38,394 nt of DNA, from contig JAMYHX010000419.1 in assembly GCA_025529335.1 (NCBI GenBank), forward strand, positions 1 to 38,394. The letters are read 5' to 3'. Origin of the DNA: Rhizopus sp. PT2906. Taxonomy: Eukaryota > Mucoromycota > Mucoromycetes > Mucorales > Rhizopodaceae. Position numbers and translations under genes: made by a program. This document shows, piece by piece, positions 1 through 10,743 of the stretch; the stretch's first letter is position 1; each line of letters begins with the position of its first letter. The notes below the pieces were generated by a model. It was not told where the DNA came from, did not search any database, and was given only the letters and a program-made list of their open reading frames with translations.

Positions 1-2854
1 CATTATTTGCCCCTTTCTGGTCAATCGCCTCATATCAAGGGACGTATCATTCATGTTACACATCAGATTCCATACAATATTCTTCGTGCTCAACACACCG
101 ACCACCAATTGCCTCTCTCTCCTCCTCGATCTCCTTCTTCCAAATACTCTCCGCCCATGCCTGCCTTGGACGAACTGTCGTCTTCCGATGCTGTAGCCGC
201 TGCACCTATTTCTAAACTGGCACGCCATCATCGACGTGGCACTACCTTACGCATGAGGTTTCATGCTGCTGACTGGACTGTTGTAGAACGAAGAGGCCAT
301 CAAGCCTTGTATGCTGGACTTCAAAGCTTACGTAAGGATTATGAAACCATTCATATTGGTTGGACAGGTCCTATCAAGGAGCAAGGTACACGTAAACTGA
401 TCGCTCCTAATAAGCTCGCTCTAGAGGACAAGGTCAAACTACAGGCTCTTCTTTGGGAAACAGCTCATGTTATACCTGTATTTCTTGACGAAAAATCGCA
501 TGGTCATTACGAAGGTTATTGTAAACAAGGTAGATCAATTTTTTTTGTTTTTATTTATTTACTCATAATATTGCAGTTCTTTGGCCTGTATTCCATTATT
601 TGGAAAGATCTTCCTCATGCAGTAGTAGAGTCGAAAAAAGCTATTGGGATGATTATGTAGCCGTTAATCGTCAATTTGCAAAGACGGTCATCGATCGATA
701 TCAACCAAATGATATCAGTAAGTTCCTTTTATTGTGTTGTATTTGCTTAATCATTGTGTCATTTAGTATTTATTAATGACTATCATTTGCTTTTGGTGCC
801 TGAGATGATCCGTGAAGCACTGCCTGATGCAGCCATTGGTATCTTTATCCACGTCACTTTTCCAAGCTCCGAAGTATTTCGATGCCTTCAAAGTAAAAAT
901 AAGACAAAGAAATAGATATAATCATAACCACTGACGAATTATCTTAGCTCGTAATGAGATATTACAAGGCATCTTGGGAGCTAATCTAGTTGGTTTCCAG
1001 GTAAAAATGACCAATACAAGAATTTTTTTTCTTTGCCACTAATATTCTTAAAGACCTATTCATACGCAAGGCATTTCATCTCTTCTTGTACACGTGTCTT
1101 GGGCTGTGAAACTACTCAGATCGGTGTCAGTCATCATGGAACCTTGATCTCAGTTGGAGCCTTCCCTATCGGTGTTGATTGTGCCCGAGTAAGCCAATTT
1201 AGTAAACAGCCTGGTGTCCAACCCAAGATGAACGCTATTCGAGACATGCACAGTGGCAAAAAGATCATTGCTGGTCGAGACAAGTTGGACAGTACCAAGG
1301 GCATCCTTCAAAAGCTTCACGCATTCGAGGGATTTTTGAGGGATTATCCCGAATGGCGTAACAAGGTTGTCTTGATCCAGGTCGCTACACCCACTCATGG
1401 AGAACATTCCAAGTTGGAGGCCAAGATCTCAGAAACAGTGAGCCATATCAATGGCAAGTACGGTTCTTTGGAATATACGCCTATTCATTACTATCATCAA
1501 GACATTGACCGTGACGAGTACTATGCCTTGTTGTCTGTGGCTGATTTACTGTTGATTACCTGCAGTCGAGATGGCATGAACACAACAAGTTATGAATATG
1601 TTCTCTGTCAGCACCACAAAAATGAACCTGGTCAACTCATCTTGTCTGAATTTACTGGAACAGCCGGGTCCATGAGTGCCGCTATTTTAGTCAACCCGTG
1701 GGATTACGCAGAGGTCGCAAAGAGCATCAATGATGCACTGACGATGTCCTTGGATGAGAAAGTCACACGTCATGAGGTAAATGTGTAATAGATGGAAAAA
1801 AGGCTCCTTTTGTCCAACATTAGGTTAGCAACTCTATAGGCACGTTACCAGCCGAACTGCTGATTTCTGGGCTCATTCATTCATCAAGCATCTTGTCACG
1901 ATCAGTCAGCAACACGACTTGCAGTCCCGTGCGACGCCTAGCTTGAACAGTTCAAAGTTATTAACAGACTATAAAGCAGCTAAAAAAAGAATCATGTTTT
2001 TTGATTATGATGTAAGTAGAATCATATTCTGGTTTTTCTAAAAGCTAAATATTCACACATAGGGAACCCTGACTCCCATCGTGTCGGTTCCTTCGGCCGC
2101 CACGCCTTCTCCTGAAATGCTCAAGGCTCTTCAGGGTTTGTGTAACGATCCCAAAAATATTGTCTGGGTCATCTCTGGAAGAGACCAAGCTACGTTGGAT
2201 GAATGGCTAGGCAGTAATATCAAAAACATCGGCCTTAGTGCAGAGCATGGATGCTATGTCAAACCTGTAGGTTCAAGTGAATGGCAGAGTGTAGTGGATG
2301 GTTTGGACATGAGCTGGAAATCGGATGTGATTGAGATTTTTGACTACTACACCGAACGAACGCAGGGTAGCTTTGTTGAACACAAAAAGTCATCGGTCAC
2401 ATGGCATTATAGACAGGCTGATGCAGAATATGGGTAAGTGAATAAGAAAAAGAGTAGGATGATATTCAATCTATTTAGTGCCTTCCAAGCTAAAGAATGT
2501 CAAAACCATTTGGAGAATGCTATTGTATCAAAGTATCCAGTAGAGATCTTGGTTGGTAAGAAGAACCTTGAAGTACGCCCCATGTCCATCAATAAAGGAG
2601 AAATTGTCAAGAGAATTCTATCAAAGAATCCAGACACGAACTTGGTCATTTGTGCCGGCGATGACAAAACAGACGAGGACATGTTCCGTGCCCTGAGTTC
2701 TGCTCATCAAAGTCCATCTAGTGTCTGGCCAGAACGTGATTCTCATCTCTATTCGATTACTGTTGGACCTTCCGAGAAGAAAACACATGCCAATTGGCAC
2801 GTCAATACACCTCAAGAAATCATACAGATGCTTCAGACTTTGGCTTACTCATAA
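1..2854 (+). CDS. TPS2: Trehalose-6-phosphate synthase/phosphatase, 5'-truncated by window edge
   Basis: Makes or dephosphorylates trehalose-6-phosphate in the cytosol. Eight exons are visible: 1-529, 577-717, 767-892, 948-1000, 1054-1776, 1829-2011, 2063-2433 and 2479-2854. They join in phase to about 833 codons; the true start lies before base 1. The N-terminal two thirds is a GT20 synthase-like domain (RIIHVTHQIPYNI, VLWPVFHY, NDYHLLLVP, ILGANLVGFQTYSYARHF, SRDGMNTTSYEYV). The C-terminal third is a HAD phosphatase: nucleophile motif FFDYDGTLTP near residue 583 and metal-binding motif GDDKTDEDMF near 768. Having both domains fits the Tps2 class, in which family knowledge says the phosphatase is the active half. 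Whether this synthase half works cannot be told from sequence alone. The acceptor at 1828 was preferred over nearer AGs because it restores QLYRHVTSRTADFWAHSF. Confidence 0.95.
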
Positions 2855-2929
2855 TTAAGCCAATCAAATGGTCTTTTTTTTTTCCCTTTTTCCTTTTTTT
2901 CTTTTTCTTTTTTCTTGTAGCAAATAATA

Positions 2930-5348
2930 ATGCTTATTAGAACAATATGCTTGTATTTTATCTTGCTGTTTAGTGGTATTTCAATAAAAACAATACACTC
3001 AAGGCTGCTCTTTCCTTATTTCTTCTTTTTTCTTATCTGTTCCTTATTGTTGCTTTTTATTTGAAGTTAGGGCAGACGATATTGCTACTACCCTTTACCC
3101 TCATATTTACACTAATCTAAACAATTGGCCATGTGTGAAACTATTGAATGCTACAGGTACAATCGGATGTCATTCACTAAAAAAGAAGAGCGGAATACTC
3201 TATCAAGCATATACAACTCAAGATCTGGACAACTTTGTCCATAACAACATCCTGTCTAATGATGCTGCAGTTATTCTCACGCTTGATTTGCTTACTACAA
3301 GTAACATTGAGCAGCTAATTCAGACCAAGAGAGTAGCGGGCATTATCGTCTTGATCAAGAACGAGCTGAATAATACCAACATTCCTTCACCTGATTCAAC
3401 TTGTCCCAACTGCCAATTCGGATTATATGCAAACGATTCTGATCCATATCAATGGAATCCACAAGCACTTAATCTAATAGAACAAAGCTTTGATATACCC
3501 ATATTTGCAATCAAGCCGACTGATGACATATCCAACAATGTCTATAACCAAATTAATCAAGTATGTGCTCAGCTACAAAACACAGTGTATCGTGCGCGTC
3601 ATGTTAATCTCTCCCCGTCATTTTGTGTGTGTGTGTGTAGGCTGTAACGTACAATGCAGAGAAACAGTATAGACAATATCCACTAAAGGCTGTTGACTTT
3701 GATTTATTCATGTGGGCAGCAGTCGATGCAAAAACATGTCTTCGAAGAGGTAATAACTACCATTGATTACCTTTTTTCAATAGAGTGAACCAAATACTTT
3801 TAGGTTGGTGTCAGCCAGTTGGCGGCATGAGCGTCTATTCTACACCATCAGTCAATCTTGATGCAGACGACAACAAACCAATCATTGTCGTCTCTTCAAA
3901 TCTGGATAGTCGCGCTTTGTTTCATGACCTGACCATAGGAGCCTCAAAAGATATTTCAGGGCTAGTTACTGTGCTGGCTATTGCTGAAGCTTTATCGCGT
4001 GTAAGGATAGACATAAGCAAGACATGATGAATATTCACACTTTATGTTATAGGCTCCTATAGCATTAGACACTTTACCAAAGCATATTCTGTATACCTTA
4101 TTCACAGCAGAAGATTGGGCATTTGCTGGATCTCAGCGATTCGTAAAGGATATTACGTCTCCTTTCGAATGCACCAATGCTACAAGGGCTATACCCTGCC
4201 CTTATCTGAATGCGACATGTACTTTCCCCTGTGTTCGAAATGTAGACTTTAAACGTATTCGTTTTGACAAGATAGAAAGCATTTTTGAGTTCCAGTCTGT
4301 TTCTGGCATAAATTCTGATTATATGGGTTATTATATTCATGTTGATGATCAAGAACTAAATCAACCTCTTGTCGTATCTCTTGAGAAATATCCAGGTCTG
4401 AATTCTGCTAGCTCAGATGGCATACAAAGAAAGCTCCCTCCAAGTAGTGCCATGAGTTTTCTTCAGCAAAACCGTAAGATAAAGGCAGCTGTCATTACCG
4501 ATTACCAAAGCAAACTTGGAAAGTAAGTGAAAATTAAAAGATCAATGTCTAAAAACTAATTGACGCCATTTTTGTAGCTATTATAATAGTGATTTGGATT
4601 ATCAGGTGGATTTGGATAAAGTGACAAGCTCAATATGCGGACTTGTCAACTCCACTGCTAATGCTATTTATAATGAAGCCTCTAACAGAAATAGCAACTC
4701 CTCCCTCATCTCGGCTAACTGCACCCTTGTTCATTCTCTGCTTGATTGCCTTGTATCTAACTTTTCATGTCCACTGATGCAAAATTACTTTAACGGTAAG
4801 TGATATACATACACTCTATTTAAACAAAAGACTCATGTAAAGTGCTATTAGTATCTGGCATCAGTACAATTAGCCACTATGCATCCGTTTTATCCTTCCA
4901 AAACCCACAGCCTCAGCTTATACCAAGATTTGTGTTGAGCTTCTTGAGCGCTTTGAACGGTAAAGCAACGGATCGTGCATGTACAACCATTCAAGATTGT
5001 GCACTGGGGGAATACTGCATCATGCAAAAATGCATCAAGTCGCTTACAAATTACCATGAAGCGTACGGAACAGGGTTACAATATGATGAAAGAAAAAATG
5101 TTGTCAAAATAGTTGATCCAAGTAAAGGAACATGGGTTGAAAGCACGTAAGTTTTTCAAATATTTGAATATCAATCACTATACTTAGCCTTTGTTAGATG
5201 GGACGAGCCTCAGCTAAGGATATTCAACATAACGTCAAAGATACATCAAGCTATTGAACTTGTGATAGGGCTTTTATGGGCTATTGTAAGCTTTGCGACT
5301 GTTTGGTTCGTGAAAGGATACTTGCGTAAATCCCTAAAGGTTGAATAA
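2930..5348 (+). CDS. Nicastrin, gamma-secretase complex subunit
   Basis: Substrate-receptor subunit of gamma-secretase, a single-pass ER/endosomal glycoprotein. Exons are 2930-2975, 3067-3560, 3641-3749, 3804-4000, 4053-4522, 4578-4795, 4843-5146 and 5198-5348, giving about 662 aa (human is about 709). The start was chosen because exon 1 encodes a short hydrophobic signal peptide (MLIRTICLYFILLFSVRA) that splices in phase to the mature N-terminus. Family marks are NNWPCVKLLNATGTIGCHS, PVGGMSVYSTPSVN, IIVVSSNLDSRALFHD, FTAEDWAFAGSQRF, cysteines such as CTTIQDCALGEYC, a C-terminal membrane span (IELVIGLLWAIVSFATVWF) and a short basic tail. The region aligned with the animal DYIGS motif reads AEDWAFAGSQRF, so the motif is changed. 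The first intron (2976-3066, donor GTATTT) is the least certain. The second ends in a GT-repeat tract. Confidence 0.92.
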
Positions 5349-5443
5349 TAATCATGATAAAAAGCCATGTTAAATACATTACATGTAAAACATGTACACA
5401 GTTTATTATACATAGCAGAGTTTTATCTATTTATTTATACACT

Positions 5444-6748
5444 TCATTTCTTGGCTTGAGTGGTTTCTGTGGCGACTTTAGCTGTATCTTTACTGTCCTC
5501 CTTTTTTACTTCTTTGACAGTTTCATCAGTAGCTTTAGGTGCGTCTTTACTATCTTCCTTCTTCACTTCCTTAACAGCTTCAGCAGCCTCATGAGCAGCC
5601 TGAACACCATCCTCTTTCTTTACTTCTTTCACTGCATCTGCAGCAGCATTGGCAGCATTAACACCATCCTCCTTCTTCACTTCTTTGACGCCTTCTTCGG
5701 CTTGCTTGACAGCATCTAAGGCTTCTTTTTGCTTCTTGTTACTCTTCTTGCTCTTTCTTGTTTTCTCATTTCCGCTTTCCTTATCGTCCTTCTCTTGTTT
5801 TGTCTTTGTTCTTCTCGAGGGCTTTTTCTTTTGAGAAGTAGCAGCTCTTACACTAATAGTGCGGCCTTTCAATTCAACCGTACCAAACTCCTTCAGCAAT
5901 CTTTCCCGTTCCTCAGGAGACTCCAATTCGACAAAACCGTAGCCCTTGGATCGTCCTCTTCTACCAGGACGTGTCCTAATTCTGTTATTAAAAGTTCTAG
6001 ATAAAGGTCTGAATCCCCCACAAACTTACGCTTTGTGCCTAGCAATCATAGCAGAGGCAACCTTGTACTCCTTGAATAAAGCATAAAGTTGAGGAACACC
6101 CATTCTGAAAGGAAGGTTGGCAACAAAGACAGATGTATTAGGTCCAGTCTCCTCCTCATGTGCTTCCTTCTCGTTCTTGTCATTTTGCTCCTTGGAGGTA
6201 TTAGCAGCGGTAATTTCTTTGGCGTTAGCTGGAGCAGTCTGTCCCTCCTCTTCACTAGATTCAGAAGCTTCAGCCTAAACAAAAGGGTTACTACAATACA
6301 AAGTACATCACAATCACTTACGTTCTTGCGTCCGGTTCTCTTGGATGCACGTCTATTTTTTCTAGGCTTCTTCTTTGCTGCTTGAGGGTTAGATATCTGA
6401 ACTCTAATTTCACGACCATCAAGTTCTTTCTTGGTCAGTTCCTTGACAGCCTTATCAGCTTCTTCTTGTGTATCATAACCAGCAAAACCATAGCCCTTTG
6501 ATCTTTTACCGCGTCTTACAATAATAACCTCCTTACTAATACACGTCAACAGAGTTCTAAACATCATGATTTTACTTACACTTTGCCAGCTTCGCTGAGA
6601 AAACTTTCGAGTGTTTCTTCATTTGTTTGAAAGTTCAAGTTGGTAACGAAAACCTAAAGGAGGCGTTTAATAATATATATATATATATATCACATAAAAC
6701 TTCAAGTACCCTGTGCAAAGTTTGTTCGGGAGTAGTGGCTTCAGACAT
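5444..6748 (-). CDS. Two-RRM RNA-binding protein with Lys/Glu-rich repeat tail
   Basis: Likely a single-stranded RNA-binding protein; its target cannot be read from the sequence. Exons on the minus strand are 6748-6710, 6653-6580, 6535-6322, 6274-6030 and 5981-5444, about 369 aa. RRM1 has RNP2 VFVTNL and RNP1 KGYGFAGY. RRM2 has RNP2 VFVANLPF and RNP1 KGYGFVEL. An acidic linker separates them. Each RRM ends in a basic stretch (KKKPRKNRRASKRTGRK and QKKKPSRRTKTK). The C-terminus is a low-complexity tail carrying four copies of VKEVKKED. The last acceptor could also lie 6 nt downstream, which would remove two residues. A (TA)n tract sits in the first intron. The overall plan resembles fungal two-RRM proteins such as S. 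pombe Rnp24, but I do not assign an ortholog. Confidence 0.88.
5498..5692 (-). repeat. In-frame tandem repeats coding VKEVKKED
   Basis: Four units of roughly 57 nt lie inside the last exon of the RRM gene. Each encodes VKEVKKED followed by a variable Ala/Asp/Ser-rich spacer (for example GVNAANAAADA, GVQAAHEAAEA, SKDAPKATDET). They share one reading frame. The charge pattern predicts a highly charged helical or disordered tail. Confidence 0.85.
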
Positions 6749-7013
6749 AATATTCTACTAGGACGACTTAATATATAGGCTCGTATTAGTTTTTATTGGA
6801 TATAAACACGCACCAAATGCTTGATAAATAAGAAAGAAAAAAAGAATAAGCTTGAAACAAGGGAAACTTATGGAAAAGTAAAGAAAAACTAATTTATGCT
6901 GAATGTTCATTGGACAATCGGACTAAACTCAAAGAAACGATGACGTAAAAACCAGACTTGGCCCAGCGGGACATGTTTGGCAGTATAAATGCTAAAAAGT
7001 GTATTTTTTTTTT

Positions 7014-8413
7014 TTATAAAGCAACAGCAGTATTTGGGTTTGCACTAGGCTCATCTGACACGATAGCATAGTCTGAAAGAATAGTGTTTGGCTTATAGGT
7101 TTCAGGCTTGGGGAACTTGGCATCTTCGAGCAATACAAAAGGTGTGTCCAACTTTTCAATAATCTCTGGAATTATCTTTTCTTGCACAGAGTCCACATCA
7201 ATATTGTTATTGCTGCTGTTCTTCAAAGGCTCTGGAACTGTTTCCTTTGTTTGTGTTGTTAAAGCACGTCGAGCTTCTTTAACAGCTTTCACTGCAAAGT
7301 CAACAAAGAGTTCATCATACTTTTGAATGACCCCTTTATCTTTCTTGCTGATAACCTCATGAATAAGGAACCAGTCGTGCAAAAGATTTTCTTCGAGGAA
7401 GGTAAGATTGATTTTGCCGTCTTGCTTTATAAAATCTACCATTTGGACAATACTATCATACAAGACTTCCTTGGTACCAGCAATCACAAGCACATTCTTT
7501 GGCAGAAATCTATCAAATTTGTTATTGATTTGACTTATTCGTAGGATGGGCAAGTCCTCCATCTTGACATTTGGCAAATCCAGGTATTCTTTAAACACGG
7601 ATTTTGCTAGAGACAGTGATATGATATCCTTCTTTTCATATTTCTTCCACGACTCCTGTGTTGTCTCGGGTGATACCAAAGGCGATGATAATAAAGCTGC
7701 AGCAGGCAAAGGAAGATCAAAGTTTGTCCTGGGTGCATCAAGGTTATCCAAGATGCCAGGTGCATAAGTTCTTATCAGTGTCTCTATGACAAGAGCCCCG
7801 CCTGCGGAGTCTCCAGATAAGACGACTTTAGAAGGAGAAACACCGAGATGGTTCGTTAGATAGTTGTAAGCAGAGACACATTGATGAACAGGCTCAGGAT
7901 ATTTGTACTTGGGAGCTAATCCTAATAGTGCAATGATAAAGCATGAATATCATTTCTAAATTTGGAACAATTTAGATTACCATATTCAATAGACATGATG
8001 CATGCATAGAGATTGTATTTGCTCTTAAAAAGCCTCAGCCAACTGATAAATGAATCCATATACATCGTACTATGCCCTGCTCTGAATCCACCTCCTGATA
8101 ATAATATAAGAATCTATATACAACTTGGAATATTTTCTTTACCATGAATTTCAAAGATGACAATATCAGCCTTTTGTAACCGTTTAAGGGCAGTTTCATC
8201 ATCACATCGTATCATTTCTGACATTATCAAACTTCCTTTCCAGTATTCGTTATCGAATTTACGAATGAATCGTTTCTGTTCCTTGAGAGGACGTGTAAAG
8301 TCATTGATGATACTTCTACAAGCTGTTGGATTCATTGCAAGGGCAGATCGGATTGTTTGCACTGCCAATGCAGGAGGAGAATTACGCTTGATTAATAAAC
8401 GAATGTCGTCCAT
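7014..8413 (-). CDS. Alpha/beta-hydrolase, hormone-sensitive-lipase family esterase
   Basis: Probable carboxylesterase or lipase. Exons on the minus strand are 8413-8143, 8094-7981 and 7921-7014, about 430 aa. The oxyanion-hole motif HGGGF is split by the first intron (HG at the end of exon 1, GGF at the start of exon 2, residues about 90-94). The nucleophile elbow is GDSAGG near residue 162. Candidate Asp and His are in TKEVLYDS and ENLLHDWF. These fit the HSL (bacterial family IV-like) group. There is no signal peptide, so it is probably intracellular or lipid-droplet associated. After the catalytic His comes a tail of more than 90 residues, with Lys/Glu-rich and Asn-rich parts and no known domain that I recognise. 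It is divergent from ATG6 across a 381-nt spacer. Confidence 0.88.
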
Positions 8414-8794
8414 ATGTTTAGTAAAGAAAAAAGAAAAAGAACTAAAAAAAAAAAGAATATTTATCTTTCACAATAGCAGCAACCCATATGATTTTCCTCC
8501 ACAAGTGGTGTTTGTATTCTTGTGAAACATGATGTCGCATAGGAAAATCATAACCTTTTAGGAAAGAACAGGAGAGGGATAATGTAAGATATGTAAATAT
8601 TCATAAGAGAATGTTTCCCATCATTAGGTAAAGTATAATGGTAGCTTTTTTAAATACAAGGCATTCAGGTAACCAAGATCATTTTGGGAGGGAATTGCAG
8701 AATCTACTTTTAGTACAGGTCACACATGCCCACTTTATGCTTAAAATACGTTTTATGGCCAACCCTTTCTTTTATAAAATAAATAAATACATAA
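8414..8794. promoter_or_regulatory. Divergent intergenic region between esterase and ATG6
   Basis: 381 nt between the two start codons, so it should hold both promoters. It is AT-rich with A/T runs near 8425-8455 and a TTTATAAAATAAATAAATA stretch just before the ATG6 start. I see no further gene. Confidence 0.5.
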
Positions 8795-10589
8795 ATGTCG
8801 TTTACCTGTCAACGTTGCAATCAGTCATTAAAGATTGATGATTCCTTAATGAATCTAGAGCAAGCTGCTGCTGATATGCTTATTGGTATTTGAATAAAGG
8901 AAAAGCTCCTTTCCTGGAGAAGGCGCTAAACTACTTTACGATAGCCCCATTACTTGCAGAAGAACAGTATGAGGCACAAGAACATCAAAAGCGTGCATCA
9001 AACAAGACGACATTTCCAGAGCCCATGACCCGTAAACTGATGGGAATCAAAAAACCTAGTTCCACATCTTCCCATACAACATTAGATAAACGAAGAAGCT
9101 TTCCTGTATCAGAGTCCTTTGTCATGCTTCCTCACCCTCAAGCTATTCACCATACAAGTAGTAGTAGCAGCCATATTCGTAGCACTAGTACGACTACAAG
9201 GCCAGTTTCTCTCTTGACTTCCAAGTCAACCACTGTCCTCGGCAGTGCTTCCAAATCTGCAGCAACAACAGCACAGGATAATGATTCTTCTTTTATGTCT
9301 AGCCCGAGTGCTGCAGCTATAGAAGAGGCTAACTGGACGAGGAATAACAGTTTATCTCATCGATTGAAAGTGGCCAACCGTTTGTTTGATATCATGTCAA
9401 GCAAGTCAAATATAGACCATCCTTTATGCCAGGAGTGCACAGATATGCTTTTAGAAGCTTTGGAAAAACAATTGGAAGACGTGAGTCGTGAGAGAGATTG
9501 TTATATTGAATTTATGAAAAAGGTAAAAGATAGCAAGTTGAGCGATGAAGAAGAGCAAGAGCTTAAGAAGCAGCTTGAGGAGGTAAATGATATTAGATAA
9601 AATGATAGAACAAATATTAATATGACTTAGTTACAAGTAGCAGAGAGTGAGGCATTGGAAGAGCTATCAGAACTACAAGAGGAAGAGAAGAAACTTGAAC
9701 AGGAACTACAGAGTTTGGAACAGACATTGAAGTCGTTAAACCAAGAAGAAGACCAATTTTGGGAGAAATGTAATGAATATCAACTGGAACTTGACGCATT
9801 TCAAAATGAAAGAGATTCTATCAATCTGAAATATGATCATGACGTGAGACAATACGAAAAATTGCAGAAAACAGTGGTTTATAATGATGCGTTCTGTATA
9901 TCGCACGATGGGCCCTTTGGAACAATCAATGGGTTTAGATTAGGTAGACTCAGCACACATCCCGTAAGTGCGCATACATGTATATACAATTCAATCAAAC
10001 TTATTCTTGTTTTAAGGTCGAGTGGAATGAAATCAATGCAGCGTGGGGTCAGACGCTATTGCTGTTGTATACTATAGCCAATAAGCTAAAGTTCCAATTC
10101 CAGACGTAAATAGATGTACAATCAGTGAGGAGAGCTTGTTTTCATTGTTTGTTATAGATATCGATTGGTTCCTATGGGATCATTTTCAAGAGTAGAAAAG
10201 ATAGAGGGTGACAGTGTGCTATCTTATGAACTGTAAGTACTATACATGTTGATACAAGATATCCTAACTCATATATGTATATATATTTATGTAGATATGG
10301 TTCAGGTGACTTTGGGCTGAATAGAATGTTTTTAAATAGAAGATTTGATCATGCCATGGTAGCCGTTTTAAATTGTCTAAAGCAATTAACAGACTTTGCA
10401 GAAGAAAAAGACAAGAGCCTTCGATTGCCTTATAGGATTAATAAGGACAAGATTGGCGATCTATCCATTCGATTACAGTTCAATCAAGATGAATCATGGA
10501 CAAAGGCATTAAGATATATGCTTACTAATATGAAGTGGATCCTTGTATTTGCAAGTAGAGCCAATACTTCAAATGAGCCATCAAAATGA
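8795..10589 (+). CDS. ATG6: Atg6/Vps30 (Beclin-1), autophagy PI3-kinase complex subunit
   Basis: Regulatory subunit of the Vps34 phosphatidylinositol-3-kinase complexes used in autophagy and endosomal sorting. Exons are 8795-8885, 8945-9582, 9631-9963, 10017-10105, 10158-10232 and 10295-10589, about 506 aa. The start encodes MSFTCQRCNQSLKIDDSL, matching the conserved CxxC-bearing Beclin N-terminus. A Ser/Thr-rich disordered region follows, then a long coiled coil (LEALEKQLEDVSRERDCYIE onward, Glu/Leu-rich) and the evolutionarily conserved domain (FCISHDGPFGTINGFRLGRL, WNEINAAWGQTLLLL, YRLVPMGSFSRVEKIE, YGSGDFGLNRMF). It ends in LTNMKWILVFASRA, typical of the membrane-binding C-terminus. All junctions keep phase. 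The stop is only 154 nt before the Vps22 start. Confidence 0.95.
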
Positions 10590-10743
10590 TTATTCATAAA
10601 CAATAAAGCCCCTTTTATACCCCCCCCTCTCTCTACATTCATCAAAGTCATAATTGTACTCGAGAAGAGTAAATGCGGACAATAAAAAAGTAGCATAAAC
10701 TCGAAACTTTCTTCTTTTTTTTTCTCTTTCTTATAAACATCAA

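Noticed and set aside
1821..1840. Alternative acceptors CATTAG and CTATAG in the trehalose gene
   Set aside because: Only the acceptor at 1828 gives the conserved frame into TADFWAHSF.
5354..6004. Phe/Leu-rich plus-strand frames opposite the RRM gene
   Set aside because: They are antisense shadows of Lys/Glu-rich codons (AAG/GAA read as CTT/TTC).
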